Shown piece after piece: positions 1 to 8,541 of a stretch of DNA of 64,000 nt. A program made the translations under genes and the position numbers. The stretch comes from JAGVSZ01 sp963716855 (lineage in GTDB: Bacteria > Pseudomonadota > Gammaproteobacteria > Burkholderiales > SG8-39): NCBI GenBank assembly GCA_963716855.1, contig CAVQUV010000012.1, positions 124,001 through 188,000 of the forward strand, read 5' to 3'. The notes beneath the pieces were generated by a model, which saw only the letters and a program-made list of their open reading frames with translations, did not search any database and had not been told where the DNA came from. Position 1 is the first letter of the stretch, and each line of letters opens with the position of its first letter.

Positions 1-59
1 GGCTACGCTGCCTTCTGCGCCGAGGCGGGCGTTCCGGGATCCAGTACGGCATCCCCTGG

Positions 60-79
60 ACTCCGGCTTCCGCCGGAGT
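60..79. repeat. REP-like hairpin downstream of the MFS gene
   Basis: Arms ACTCCGGC (60-67) and GCCGGAGT (72-79) form a perfect 8-bp stem around a TTCC loop, within a context (CTGGA...GTGAC) that resembles dispersed extragenic palindromes common in proteobacterial genomes. It lies just after the stop of the minus-strand MFS gene and could also act as a 3' mRNA hairpin or weak terminator. There is no T-tract on either side. Copy number elsewhere in the genome cannot be judged here. Confidence 0.5.
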
Positions 80-86
80 GACCCGC

Positions 87-1325
87 CTAGTGCCCCAGCC
101 GCCCGATCCTCCGCACTTCCGGAAACAGCCGCAGCGCCCCGAGCACGAACGCGATCGTCGCCACACCGCCGAACACGGCGGTGAACACCGGGCTGGTGAG
201 CGCAGCGAGCAGGCCCGACTCGAACGCGCCGAGCTCGTTCGACGAGCTGATGAACACGCGGTTGACCGCCGACACGCGCCCGCGCAGCGCGTCGGGCGTG
301 TGAAGCTGCACCACGGTCGCCCGGATCACCACGCTCACGTTGTCGAGCGTGCCCGCGACGACCAATGCCGCGAGCGATAGCCAGAACCACGTCGACAGCC
401 CGAACACCACGATCGCCGCGCCGAATCCCGCCACCGACCAGACGAACGCCGCGCCGGCGTGGCGGAACGGGCGCATGGCGCCCTGTGCGATCGACATCGC
501 GAGCGCACCGATCGCCGGTGCCGAGGTGAGCCAGCCCAGACCGGTCGGGCCGACTTGCAGGATGTCTTTCGCGAACACCGGCAGCAGGGCAGTCACCCCG
601 CCGAACAGCACGGCGAAGAGATCGAGCGAGATGACGCCGAGGATCGTCCGGGTGCGCCAGACGTGCACGAGTCCGGCGAGGAGGTCGCGCGGCGAGCGCG
701 GCCGCTCCTGCCGCTCGATCCTCCGACGGCGGATGAGCATGACTGCCGCCGCGGCGACGGCCGCGAGCGCGAGCGCCGCCAGATAGACCGCGGTCGCCGT
801 GCCGGTCGCGGCGATCAGCATGCCGGCCGCCACCGGTCCCACGATCGACGCGAATTGAAAGAGGCTGGCGTTCCACGCGAGCGCGCGGCCCACCGTTTCC
901 GGTGCCAGCAGCTGGGGGAGCAGGGCGTCGCGCGCCGGGCGATTGAGGACCTGCCCCACGCCGACGCAGATCACGGCGACGTAGATCCAGCCCGGTGCGG
1001 CGCCCAGCAGGGACGCGGCCGCAAGGACCACGCTGCCCGCGGCCCAGATCGCCATGCTCAGCGCCGCGACCCGGCGGCGATCGTACAGATCGGCGAGTTG
1101 CCCCGCCGGCAGGAAGAGCAGGATCACCGGCACGAACTGCGCCAGGCCGACCCAGCCGAGCGCGAGCGCCGACCCGGTGCGCTCGTAGAGGTCCCAGCCG
1201 ATCGCGACGCCCTGCGAGCGCTCGATCAGCCCGGTGGCGAGGACGAAGACCGAGAACAGGCGATAGTCCCGCGAACGGAACGGCGCGAACGGGTCGTGCG
1301 GGTCGGCGGCGCGAGGCGCGGTCAT
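87..1325 (-). CDS. MFS transporter, MFS_3 (EntS-like) family
   Basis: Predicted inner-membrane major facilitator of 412 residues, close to the usual 400-420. The N-terminal half carries an ER-containing first helix (GLIERSQGVAIGWDLYE) and the loop motif GQLADLYDRRR between helices 2 and 3, both typical of the MFS_3 group that includes the enterobactin exporter EntS. Hydrophobic segments follow to the C-terminus. I chose the methionine at 1325; an in-frame methionine 11 codons upstream (1358) is possible, and neither has a clear ribosome site. It diverges from lgt. The substrate cannot be read from sequence; export of a small molecule is the family expectation. Confidence 0.85.
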   Translation of the reverse strand: MTAPRAADPHDPFAPFRSRDYRLFSVFVLATGLIERSQGVAIGWDLYERTGSALALGWVGLAQFVPVILLFLPAGQLADLYDRRRVAALSMAIWAAGSVVLAAASLLGAAPGWIYVAVICVGVGQVLNRPARDALLPQLLAPETVGRALAWNASLFQFASIVGPVAAGMLIAATGTATAVYLAALALAAVAAAAVMLIRRRRIERQERPRSPRDLLAGLVHVWRTRTILGVISLDLFAVLFGGVTALLPVFAKDILQVGPTGLGWLTSAPAIGALAMSIAQGAMRPFRHAGAAFVWSVAGFGAAIVVFGLSTWFWLSLAALVVAGTLDNVSVVIRATVVQLHTPDALRGRVSAVNRVFISSSNELGAFESGLLAALTSPVFTAVFGGVATIAFVLGALRLFPEVRRIGRLGH

Positions 1326-1384
1326 CGTTGCAGCGGGGCGGCGGATTTTACTCGGCACGCGGGTTCGGGCATTCTTGCGCGCCC

Positions 1385-2167
1385 ATGCTCACCCATCCGA
1401 ACTTCGACCCGGTCGCGATCCAGCTCGGCCCGCTCGCCATCCGCTGGTACGGCTTGATGTATCTCGTCGGCTTTGCGGCGGCCTACGGTCTCGGCCGCCT
1501 GCGCATCGCCGGCGGAAAAGCCGCGCGCGTCACGGTGCCAGGTCCTCGACGATCTGCTGTTCTTCGGCGTGCTGGGCGTGATTCTCGGCGGGCGGCTCGG
1601 GTATGTCCTGTTCTACAAGCCGGGCTACTACCTGCAGCACCCGGCGGAGATCCTCGCCGTGTGGCAAGGCGGCATGGCCTTCCACGGCGGATTCCTCGGC
1701 GTGCTGCTCGCCGTGTGGTGGATCGCGCGCAAGCACCAGCTCGGCTGGCTCGAGGTGACCGACTTCCTCGCCCCGCTCGCCCCGCTCGCGTTCGCCGCGG
1801 GCCGGCTCGGCAATTTCATCAACGGCGAGCTCTGGGGCCGCGTGAGCGCGACGTGCCGTGGGGCATGGTGTTCCGCGGCGCCGGGCCCGCGCCCCGCCAC
1901 CCGTCGCAGCTCTACCAGTTCGCGCTCGAGGGTCTTGCGCTGTTCGTGATCCTGTGGCTCTACTCGTCGAAGCCGCGGCCGACCGGCGCCGTGTCGGGCG
2001 TGTTCCTGATCGGGTACGGCGTATTCCGCTTCAGCGCCGAGTACTTCCGCGAGCCCGACGATTTTCTGGGCCTGCTCGCACTCGGCTTCAGCATGGGGCA
2101 GTGGCTCTCGGTGCCGATGATCGTCGCCGGGGTCGCCATGCTCGCCTGGGCGCTGCGCCGGGGTTAG
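1385..2167 (+). CDS. lgt: Prolipoprotein diacylglyceryl transferase, interrupted by two frame breaks
   Basis: Lgt moves diacylglycerol from phosphatidylglycerol to the lipobox cysteine of prolipoproteins in the inner membrane. The N-terminus contains IRWYGLMYLVGF, the centre GVLGVILGGRLGYVLFYKPG and AAGRLGNFINGELWGR (the Lgt signature), and the C-terminus PRHPSQLYQFALEG and FLIGYGVFRFSAEYFR. These pieces are all present and in order, but the reading frame moves +1 near 1540 (an extra base) and back near 1852 (a missing base). The combined length, about 260 residues, is normal for Lgt. Since the gene is essential in most Gram-negative bacteria and both halves are fully conserved, sequencing error is more likely than inactivation. 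Confidence 0.9.
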   Translation: MLTHPNFDPVAIQLGPLAIRWYGLMYLVGFAAAYGLGRLRIAGGKAARVTVPGPRRSAVLRRAGRDSRRAARVCPVLQAGLLPAAPGGDPRRVARRHGLPRRIPRRAARRVVDRAQAPARLARGDRLPRPARPARVRRGPARQFHQRRALGPRERDVPWGMVFRGAGPAPRHPSQLYQFALEGLALFVILWLYSSKPRPTGAVSGVFLIGYGVFRFSAEYFREPDDFLGLLALGFSMGQWLSVPMIVAGVAMLAWALRRG

Positions 2168-2202
2168 AATCCCCGCAAGCTGAGAGGAGGTGGCTGCGGC
2201 CA

Positions 2203-2409
2203 ATGGACGAAGTCGAGCTCGCCATGCTCGAGCAGCGCATCATGCAGCTCAAGATCGAGCATCGCGATCTTGACGACGTGATCAAGCGCCTCGGCGACCA
2301 GCTCGTCTACGACCAGCTCCAGCTCCAGCGCCTCAAGCGCCGCAAGCTGCTCCTGAAGGACCAGATCTCCTGGCTCGAGCGCCAGGTCGATCCCGATATT
2401 CCCGCCTGA
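2203..2409 (+). CDS. YdcH/DUF465 family small coiled-coil protein
   Basis: A 68-residue protein, highly charged and almost entirely heptad-like, with the pattern EQRIMQLKIEHRDLDDVIKR followed by RLKRRKLLLKDQI, which matches the DUF465 (YdcH) family of small cytoplasmic helical-hairpin proteins. An AGGAGG ribosome site (2185-2190) lies 12 bases before the ATG. It follows lgt by 35 bp on the same strand and may be co-transcribed. The biochemical role of the family is not established. Confidence 0.8.
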   Translation: MDEVELAMLEQRIMQLKIEHRDLDDVIKRLGDQLVYDQLQLQRLKRRKLLLKDQISWLERQVDPDIPA

Positions 2410-2414
2410 GCTCG

Positions 2415-3164
2415 TCAGACGAGCGCCCGCACGATCAGCGAGGCGCCCACCGCGAGCAGCGTCAGCGCGACCACGCGCATCACCGCCTCGCGCGAGATGC
2501 GCCGGAAGATGCGCGAGGCGAGGGCGATGCCGGCAAGCGTCGCGGGAATCGCGATCGCGGCCGCGATCCACACCTTGACGTCGGCGAGGAGCCCGGTGAT
2601 CAGAAACGCGATCGCGCGTAGACCGATGCTGAAGATCGAAGTCATGGTGAGCGTCGCGCGGTACTGCTCCTTCGTGAGCGGGCGGTGTGCGAGGTAGATG
2701 GCGTAGGGCGGCCCGCCTGCGCCGAACAGCGTCCCGGTGATGCCGCCCGAAACGCCCGCGACGTAGGCCCAGCGCGTACCGACGATGCCGTGGCTCGCAC
2801 GGCGCGCGAGGCTGTAGATGCCGAAGATCGAGATGAACAGTCCGAGCGCGACCATGCCCGCCGCGCGCGGCAGGTTCACGAGCAGCGTGGCCCCGAGCGC
2901 GAGCCCGACCACGATCATCGGGACCATGCGCGCGACCTCGCCGCGCACGGCGCTTCGCGGGTTCTCGAGCCCGAGTCGCAGCGCGCCCGACAGATCCACC
3001 AGCGAGAAGGTCGCGATCACGAACGGCAGCGGCAGGAACTGCGCGGCGAGCGGCACCGTGATCAGCGCCGAGCCGAACCCCGACAGGCCGTAGAGGATCG
3101 CGCCGACGAACGTGATCGGCGCGAGGACGAGCAACGCCGCCCACCCCTCCGGCAAGCCGCTCAC
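2415..3164 (-). CDS. TauE/SafE family sulfite exporter-like permease
   Basis: A 249-residue polytopic membrane protein. The first segment contains GAILYGLSGFGSALITVPL, and the second repeat contains GVSGGITGTLFGAGGPPYAIYL; this internal duplication with glycine-rich GxxxGxGG motifs is the TauE/SafE hallmark. Members export sulfite, sulfoacetate or other organic anions. It starts with GTG at 3164, seven bases after the stop of the upstream protease gene, so the two probably form one transcript. It ends 5 bp from the convergent YdcH-like gene. A second, only distantly similar TauE gene lies at 15.8-16.6 kb. Confidence 0.85.
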   Translation of the reverse strand: MSGLPEGWAALLVLAPITFVGAILYGLSGFGSALITVPLAAQFLPLPFVIATFSLVDLSGALRLGLENPRSAVRGEVARMVPMIVVGLALGATLLVNLPRAAGMVALGLFISIFGIYSLARRASHGIVGTRWAYVAGVSGGITGTLFGAGGPPYAIYLAHRPLTKEQYRATLTMTSIFSIGLRAIAFLITGLLADVKVWIAAAIAIPATLAGIALASRIFRRISREAVMRVVALTLLAVGASLIVRALV

Positions 3165-3171
3165 GTCTTTG

Positions 3172-4101
3172 TCACTTGCGCGGCTCGGGCCGCGCCGGCG
3201 GCGCAGGCTTCGACGCCGGCGCGTCGTTCGCCCCGCTGTCGCGCCTGCCCTGCGGCGGCTCGATGTAGAGCACGGTCGGTCGCTTGGCGGGCGCCTGCGG
3301 ATAGAGGTCCATGAGCGCGTAGACCTCCTTCGGCATGTTGGTGTCGATCTTGAGCCCCAGCTCGCGCGCGGCCTTCGCGGTGATCGGGAAGTCGTGCGTC
3401 CAGCGCCCGTCGGTCAGGGTCCTGGCGGTCTCGGCCGCCTTCTCCTTCGACATCTGGCCGCTTTCGCCGAGCAGTTCCGTGACGAACGCCTGGACCTGCG
3501 CGATCGCCTTGCGCGACATGTCCGCGAGGATCACCGTCTCGTCCGAAATCCGCTCGATCGGCTTCTGCTCCATCACTTTGATGATCGACGCCGCGGGCGC
3601 GCCGCCGATCTGCGGGTCGACCGGCCCGATGACGGCGTTCGGGTCCATCACGATCAGGTCGGCCGCGAGGGCGATCATCGTGCCCCCGCTCATCGCATAG
3701 TGCGGCACGAACACCGTGACCTTGCCCTTGTGCTCGACGAGCGCGCGCGAGATCTGCTCCGACGCGAGCACGAGGCCGCCCGGCGTGTGCAGGATGAGGT
3801 CGATGGCCTGGTCGTCCGGCGTGAGGCGGATGGCGCGCAGCACCGCCTCCGAGTCGTCGATGCTGATATAGGTCGCGAGCGGGACGCCGAGGAAGCTCAC
3901 GCGGTCCTGGCGGTGGATCAGCGCGATCACGCGCGAGCCGCGCGTCTCCTGGAAGCGCTTGAGCGCCGCATCGCGCTCGGCTTCGACCGCGCCGCTGCCG
4001 ACGAATTGCATCGCCAGCAGGAAGACGAGCAGGCTCCAGAAGACGAACCGGGCGAAGCCGGCCAGGCGGTTGAAGAACGTGGGTTTCGGATTGCCGTTCA
4101 T
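3172..4101 (-). CDS. Membrane-anchored SDH-family (ClpP/SppA-fold) serine protease
   Basis: 309 residues. A single transmembrane segment (about 15-34) is followed by a crotonase/ClpP-fold domain resembling the SDH proteinase family (Pfam SDH_protease) and SppA. Visible landmarks are DLILHTPGGL (101-110) and the nucleophile loop HYAMSGGT with Ser138, followed by ADLIVMDPNAVIGPVDPQIG. The C-terminal tail is proline-rich and low complexity. The N-terminal anchor suggests a membrane-bound protease, topology undetermined. It lies directly upstream of the TauE gene on the same strand, which may hint at quality control of membrane proteins, but that is inference. Substrate unknown. Confidence 0.8.
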   Translation of the reverse strand: MNGNPKPTFFNRLAGFARFVFWSLLVFLLAMQFVGSGAVEAERDAALKRFQETRGSRVIALIHRQDRVSFLGVPLATYISIDDSEAVLRAIRLTPDDQAIDLILHTPGGLVLASEQISRALVEHKGKVTVFVPHYAMSGGTMIALAADLIVMDPNAVIGPVDPQIGGAPAASIIKVMEQKPIERISDETVILADMSRKAIAQVQAFVTELLGESGQMSKEKAAETARTLTDGRWTHDFPITAKAARELGLKIDTNMPKEVYALMDLYPQAPAKRPTVLYIEPPQGRRDSGANDAPASKPAPPARPEPRK

Positions 4102-4126
4102 CGGAGTCTGCCGCGGTGATTGGTTC

Positions 4127-7063
4127 CTATGCCAGAGCCTTTTCCAGTACGCGCGCCACGTGAAGCGCCTCGCGCCCGGCGCCGTCGCGAATCTGGTGGC
4201 GGCAGCTCGTGCCGTCGGCCACGATCAGCGTGCCGGGCTCGGCCGCGCGCACTTTCGGCAGCAGCGAGGCCTCCGCCATCTTCATCGACACGGCGTAGTG
4301 CTTCGCGTCGTAGCCGAACGCGCCCGCCATCCCGCAGCAGCTCGACTCGATCGTCTCGACCGCGAGCCCGGGCACGAGCGCGAGCGCGCGCTCGACCGCG
4401 CCCATCGCGCCGAACGCCTTCTGGTGGCAATGGCCGTGCAGGAGGGCCTTCTTCTCAGCGAGCGGCTTGAGCTTCAGCGCGAGGCGCCCGGCGTCGGCCT
4501 CGCGCATGAGGAACTCCTCGAAGACGAGCGCGTTCAACGCAAGCGTTCCCGTGGCCTCGTCCGGGAGCATCGACAGGAACTCGTCGCGCAGGCCGAACAG
4601 GCACGACGGCTCGAGGCCCACGACGGGAATGCCGCGCGCGACGTACGGCGCGAGCGCCTCGACCATGCGCCGGGCTTCGGCGCGCGCCTCGTTCACCATG
4701 CCGGCGGCCAGGAACGTCCGGCCGCAGCAAAGCGGTCGTCCGCCGTCCGCCGCGCGAGCAACGTGCACGCGGTAGTCGGCTGCTTCCAGGACACGGAGCG
4801 CGGCGTGTGCGTTCCCGGGCTCGAAGTAGTTGTTGAACGTGTCGGCCAGCAGCACGACGTCGCACGCCTCCGGCGGGCGTACCTGGTAGCGCCCGGCGGC
4901 GGAGCGCAGGAACGGCCGTGCGCGCCACACCGGCAGCCGGCGCTGCGCGGAGAGCCCGACGAGCTTCTCGGTGAGCGTCGCGACGAGCGGCACGCGGTCG
5001 CGCAGGTTCAGCATCCATGCGAGTCGCGACGCGACCGACGCATAGCGCGGCAGGAACGCGACCAGCCGGTCCTTCAGCGAGCGGCCATGGCGTCCGTGAT
5101 AGTGATGCAGGAACTCGATCTTCATCTTGGCCATGTCGACGCCGGTCGGGCACTCGCGCTTGCAGCCTTTGCACGAGACGCACAGCGACATCGTCTCGTA
5201 GAGCGCCTCCGACGTGAACGCCTCGGGGCCGAGCTGGCCGGAGACGGCGAGCCGCAGCGTGTTGGCGCGGCCGCGCGTGAGATGCTGCTCGTCGCCGGTC
5301 GCGCGGAACGACGGGCACATCGTGCCGGCGTCGAACTTGCGGCAGTGGCCGTTGTTGTTGCACATCTCGACCGCCGCGGCGAAGCCCTGCGACTGCGCGC
5401 CCGGCACGCTCCACTCGGACCAGTCGAGCGCGGTGTCGAGCTTGCGCGGCGCGTAGCCGGGCTTGAACCGGAAGAGCGTCCGGTCGTCCATCTTGGTCGG
5501 CCGCACGATCTTGCCGGGGTTCATCAACCCTTTCGGGTCGAAGAGCGCTTTGATCTCGCCGAGCGTACGCGTCAACCGGGCGCCGACGATCGGCTCGATC
5601 CACTCCGAGCGCACCAGGCCGTCGCCGTGCTCGCCCGAGTACGCCCCCTTGAATTCGCGCACCATCGCGCACGCCTCCTCCGCGATGGCGCGCATCTTCT
5701 CCGCGCCGTCCGCCCGCATGTCGAGGATCGGCCGGACGTGCAGCGTGCCGACGGACGCATGCGCGTACCACGTGCCGCGCGTGCCGTGCTTCTCGAACAC
5801 GCGCGTGAGCCGGTCGGTGAACTCGGCGAGGTGCTCGAGCGGCACCGCGCAGTCCTCGATGAAGGACACGGGCTTGCCGTCGCCCTTCATCGACATCATG
5901 ATGTTGAGCCCCGCCTTGCGGACTTCCCACACCTCCTTCTGGAGCTTCGCGTCGGTGATCTCGACGACGCTGTCCGGGAGGCCGAGGTCGCCCATGAGCT
6001 CGACCAGCCGCGCGAGCTTGGTGACCTGGGCCGCGCGCTCGTCGCCCGCGAATTCGACGAGCAGGATCGCCGCCGGCTCGCCGCGCACGAACCGGCGCAC
6101 GGTCGGCTCGAACGCCCGGTTGCCGCGCGCGAGGTCGATCATCGTGCGATCGACGAGCTCCACCGCGTCCGGATCGAGCTTGACGATGTGCTGCGCGCTC
6201 TCCATCGCGCGGTAGAACGTCGGGAAGTGGCACACGCCGAGCGTCTTGTGTTTCGGGAGCGGCGCGAGCTTCAGCGTCAGGCGCTTCGAGTACGCGAGCG
6301 TGCCCTCGGAACCGACCAGCAGATGCGCGAGGTTGTGCGGCAGGTGGGGTTGCACCATGTCGATGTTGTAGCCCTGCACGCGGCGCAGGACTTTCGGCCA
6401 TCGCGCCGCGATCTCTTCGGCCTCGCGGCGCACGATCGCGTGCAGCTTCGCCGCGAGCGCCCGGTACGCGACCGGGCCGGCCGCGACCGCGTCGCTCGGG
6501 CCGAACCGGAACTCGGTGCCGTCGGCGAGGCGCGCGTCGATCGCGACCACGTTGTGCACCATGTTGCCGTAGCGGATCGAGCGCGAGCCGCACGAGTTGT
6601 TGCCCGCCATGCCGCCGAGGGTGGCCTGCGCGGAGGTCGACACGTCCACCGGAAACCAGAGCCCGTGCGGGCGCAGGAACGCATTCAGCCGGTCGAGGAC
6701 GATGCCGGGCTGCACGGTAACCGTCGCGCGCGCCGGGTCGAACTCGACCACGTCGTTCAGGTGTTTCGAATGATCGATGACCAGCGCCGCGCCGACCGTC
6801 TGGCCGCACTGCGAGGTGCCGGCACCGCGGGGCAGGACCGGCACGCCCGCCTCGAGCGCAAGCTCGATCGCGCGGACCGCGGCGGCTTCGGTCCGGGGCA
6901 CCACGACGCCGACCGGCTCGACCTGGTAGATCGACGCGTCGGTGGCGTACCGGCCGCGACTCGCGCGGTCGAACAGCACCTCGCCCTCGACCTCGCGCTT
7001 CAGCCGCTGGGCGAGACCCGAGTCGGCTGCGCCGGGATGGAAATCCAGCCGGTGGAGGTTCAT
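4127..7063 (-). CDS. FAD-linked oxidase with 4Fe-4S and CCG domains (YdiJ/D-2-hydroxyacid dehydrogenase type)
   Basis: 978 residues with a GlcD-like half fused to a GlpC/GlcF-like half. The N-terminal FAD_binding_4 domain contains VLPRGAGTSQCGQTVGAALV and GGMAGNNSCGSRSIRYGNMV; a FAD-oxidase C-terminal domain follows. Near residue 630 is CVSCKGCKRECPTGVDMAK, a 4Fe-4S motif, and CCG-domain cysteine pairs occur near 778 (PLCCGRTF) and 908 (SSCCGMAGAFG). This architecture is that of membrane-associated 2-hydroxyacid dehydrogenases such as YdiJ, which pass electrons to the quinone pool. The ATG at 7063 overlaps the stop of the DsbA-like gene (ATGA), so translation is probably coupled. The exact hydroxyacid is not predictable. 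Confidence 0.88.
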   Translation of the reverse strand: MNLHRLDFHPGAADSGLAQRLKREVEGEVLFDRASRGRYATDASIYQVEPVGVVVPRTEAAAVRAIELALEAGVPVLPRGAGTSQCGQTVGAALVIDHSKHLNDVVEFDPARATVTVQPGIVLDRLNAFLRPHGLWFPVDVSTSAQATLGGMAGNNSCGSRSIRYGNMVHNVVAIDARLADGTEFRFGPSDAVAAGPVAYRALAAKLHAIVRREAEEIAARWPKVLRRVQGYNIDMVQPHLPHNLAHLLVGSEGTLAYSKRLTLKLAPLPKHKTLGVCHFPTFYRAMESAQHIVKLDPDAVELVDRTMIDLARGNRAFEPTVRRFVRGEPAAILLVEFAGDERAAQVTKLARLVELMGDLGLPDSVVEITDAKLQKEVWEVRKAGLNIMMSMKGDGKPVSFIEDCAVPLEHLAEFTDRLTRVFEKHGTRGTWYAHASVGTLHVRPILDMRADGAEKMRAIAEEACAMVREFKGAYSGEHGDGLVRSEWIEPIVGARLTRTLGEIKALFDPKGLMNPGKIVRPTKMDDRTLFRFKPGYAPRKLDTALDWSEWSVPGAQSQGFAAAVEMCNNNGHCRKFDAGTMCPSFRATGDEQHLTRGRANTLRLAVSGQLGPEAFTSEALYETMSLCVSCKGCKRECPTGVDMAKMKIEFLHHYHGRHGRSLKDRLVAFLPRYASVASRLAWMLNLRDRVPLVATLTEKLVGLSAQRRLPVWRARPFLRSAAGRYQVRPPEACDVVLLADTFNNYFEPGNAHAALRVLEAADYRVHVARAADGGRPLCCGRTFLAAGMVNEARAEARRMVEALAPYVARGIPVVGLEPSCLFGLRDEFLSMLPDEATGTLALNALVFEEFLMREADAGRLALKLKPLAEKKALLHGHCHQKAFGAMGAVERALALVPGLAVETIESSCCGMAGAFGYDAKHYAVSMKMAEASLLPKVRAAEPGTLIVADGTSCRHQIRDGAGREALHVARVLEKALA

Positions 7064-7710
7064 TCCCGGGGCGTCGCCTGCGCCTGCTTCATCGCGTCGA
7101 GCAAGGTCTCCGCCGGATGCGCGCCGGACACCGCGACGCGACCGTTGAAGACGAAGAACGGCACGCCCTCGATCCCGAGCTCCCGCGCGCGCTGGTCCTC
7201 GGCGGAGGCGAGATCGCGCGCGTTCGAGTCGTCGAGCCATGCCTCGACCTCCGTGCGGTCGAGACCGGCGCCGGTCGCGATCGCCACCAGATTGTCGCGC
7301 AGCGTGAGGTCCACGCCGTCGAAGAAGTAGGCGCGAAAGAGCGCCTCGACGACCGCGTCCTGCGCGCCGCGCGCCTGGGCAAGCTCGACGAGGCTGTGCG
7401 CGGCGAGCGTGTTGGGCTGACGCACGATGCGATCGAACGCGAACGGGAGGCCGACCTCGCGACCGACCGCGCTGACGCGGCCGTACACCGCGCCGCCCTG
7501 CGCGCCGAACTTGCGCTGCACGTACTCCTCCCGCGGCATGCCTTCGTCCGGCATGCCGGGGTTGAGCTGGAACGGGCGCCAGGTCACCTCGGGCATCGGT
7601 GCATCGGGATGCTCCTTGGCGTACAGCGCGAGCGCCTCCTCGAGCCGGCGCTTGCCGATGAAGCACCACGGGCAGACAACGTCGGAAACCACGTCAATCG
7701 TAAGCGCCAT
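7060..7710 (-). CDS. DsbA/FrnE-family oxidoreductase
   Basis: 216 residues, thioredoxin fold with an inserted helical domain. The redox motif CPWC is at 13-16 (VVCPWCFIGKRRLEEAL), and the cis-proline strand reads GIEGVPFFVFNGRVAVSGAHP near residue 175. This is the FrnE/DsbA-like branch near 2-hydroxychromene-2-carboxylate isomerase. No signal peptide is present, so it is cytoplasmic. It overlaps the GntR gene upstream by 17 bp and the FAD dehydrogenase downstream by 4 bp, giving a three-gene operon. It may be a dithiol-disulfide oxidoreductase; a substrate-specific isomerase role is less likely because the CxxC pair is intact. Confidence 0.85.
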   Translation of the reverse strand: MALTIDVVSDVVCPWCFIGKRRLEEALALYAKEHPDAPMPEVTWRPFQLNPGMPDEGMPREEYVQRKFGAQGGAVYGRVSAVGREVGLPFAFDRIVRQPNTLAAHSLVELAQARGAQDAVVEALFRAYFFDGVDLTLRDNLVAIATGAGLDRTEVEAWLDDSNARDLASAEDQRARELGIEGVPFFVFNGRVAVSGAHPAETLLDAMKQAQATPRE

Positions 7711-8377
7711 CGTTCGCTCCTTCGGTGTCGACGGCGGCCAGCACCGCCGTCATCTTCGCTCCGAGGTGCTCGGAGAGCAGGCGTTGCAGCCGCGCGCCGT
7801 CGCGCGCGGCGAGCGCGGCGAGGATCTCTTCGTGCTCGGCCACGGCCTGGTCCCAGCGCCCGCGCGAGAGGTTGGCCAGGTAGCGGGCGCGCCGCACGTG
7901 CGCATTCAGCGTGCCGTAGGTCGCGGCGAGCGTCGCGTTGCCGCTCGCCGCGACGATCGCGAGATGGATCGCCTGGTTGCACCGGAAGTAGCCCGCGAGG
8001 TCGCCGCGCGCATGGCACGCGAGCATCTCGAAGTGCAGCGCGCGGATCTCGGCGAGCTGCGCGTCCGTGCTGTTGCGGCAGGCGAGCTGTCCGGCGAGCG
8101 CCTCGAGCGCGCCCATCACCTCGAAGGTCTCGCGTACCGCGGCAAGCGTGAGCCGCGTGACGCTCGCGCCGCGGTTGGGCTGCAGGGCCACCAGGCCCTC
8201 GGAGGCAAGGCGCTTGATCGCCTCGCGGAGCGGCGTGCGCGAGACGCCGAGGCGCTCGCACAGCACACGCTCGATCAGCTTCGCGCCGGGCGCCAGTTCG
8301 CCCTGCACGATCATGTCGCGCAGACGTTCGGTCGCATCCTCGTGCAGCAGTCGCGGGGAGAGCGCAATGTCGTTCAT
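7694..8377 (-). CDS. GntR family regulator, FadR/VanR (FCD) subfamily
   Basis: 227 residues: an N-terminal winged helix (ERVLCERLGVSRTPLREAIK, followed by LASEGLVALQPNRGASVTRL) and an all-helical FCD ligand domain with the metal-site pattern of this subfamily (ALEALAGQLACR, then NQAIHLAIVAASGN and VAEHEEILAALAARD). Ligands of the FCD domain are usually small carboxylates. It is divergent from the aminotransferase at 8542 and sits first in an operon with the DsbA-like and FAD dehydrogenase genes. Start chosen at 8377; two other in-frame methionines lie within 18 bases upstream, and the first would overlap the putative operator. It probably regulates both directions. Confidence 0.9.
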   Translation of the reverse strand: MNDIALSPRLLHEDATERLRDMIVQGELAPGAKLIERVLCERLGVSRTPLREAIKRLASEGLVALQPNRGASVTRLTLAAVRETFEVMGALEALAGQLACRNSTDAQLAEIRALHFEMLACHARGDLAGYFRCNQAIHLAIVAASGNATLAATYGTLNAHVRRARYLANLSRGRWDQAVAEHEEILAALAARDGARLQRLLSEHLGAKMTAVLAAVDTEGANDGAYD

Positions 8378-8385
8378 CGAGCGCA

Positions 8386-8470
8386 TTGTATGCATTTTGG
8401 CGGATGCACTGCAAGCCTTAAATCAACAGGTTGAGCGTCTGTTTTCCGCGATGCATCATTTTGCATACAA
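8386..8470. promoter_or_regulatory. Paired GntR-type operator half-sites in the divergent promoter
   Basis: TTGTATGCA at 8386-8394 is exactly mirrored by TGCATACAA at 8462-8470. The motifs resemble the TTGTATACAA class bound by FCD-type GntR regulators. One lies next to the start of the GntR gene and the other about 70 bp upstream of the aminotransferase, so one protein could repress both promoters or loop between them. The intervening DNA is AT-richer than its surroundings. Binding is inferred from motif and position only. Confidence 0.5.
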
Positions 8471-8541
8471 AAAATGCTTGCTTTCCCAGACGCGCCGGCG
8501 CTAGCATCCGGACTGTCTCAGCCCCCTCGGACGGAGTTCCC

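Noticed and set aside
3959..7330. A 1123-codon open frame on the plus strand, opposite the FAD dehydrogenase
   Set aside because: It is arginine- and histidine-rich with no recognisable motif, and lies antisense to a gene with clear FAD and Fe-S motifs. It is a product of high GC content.
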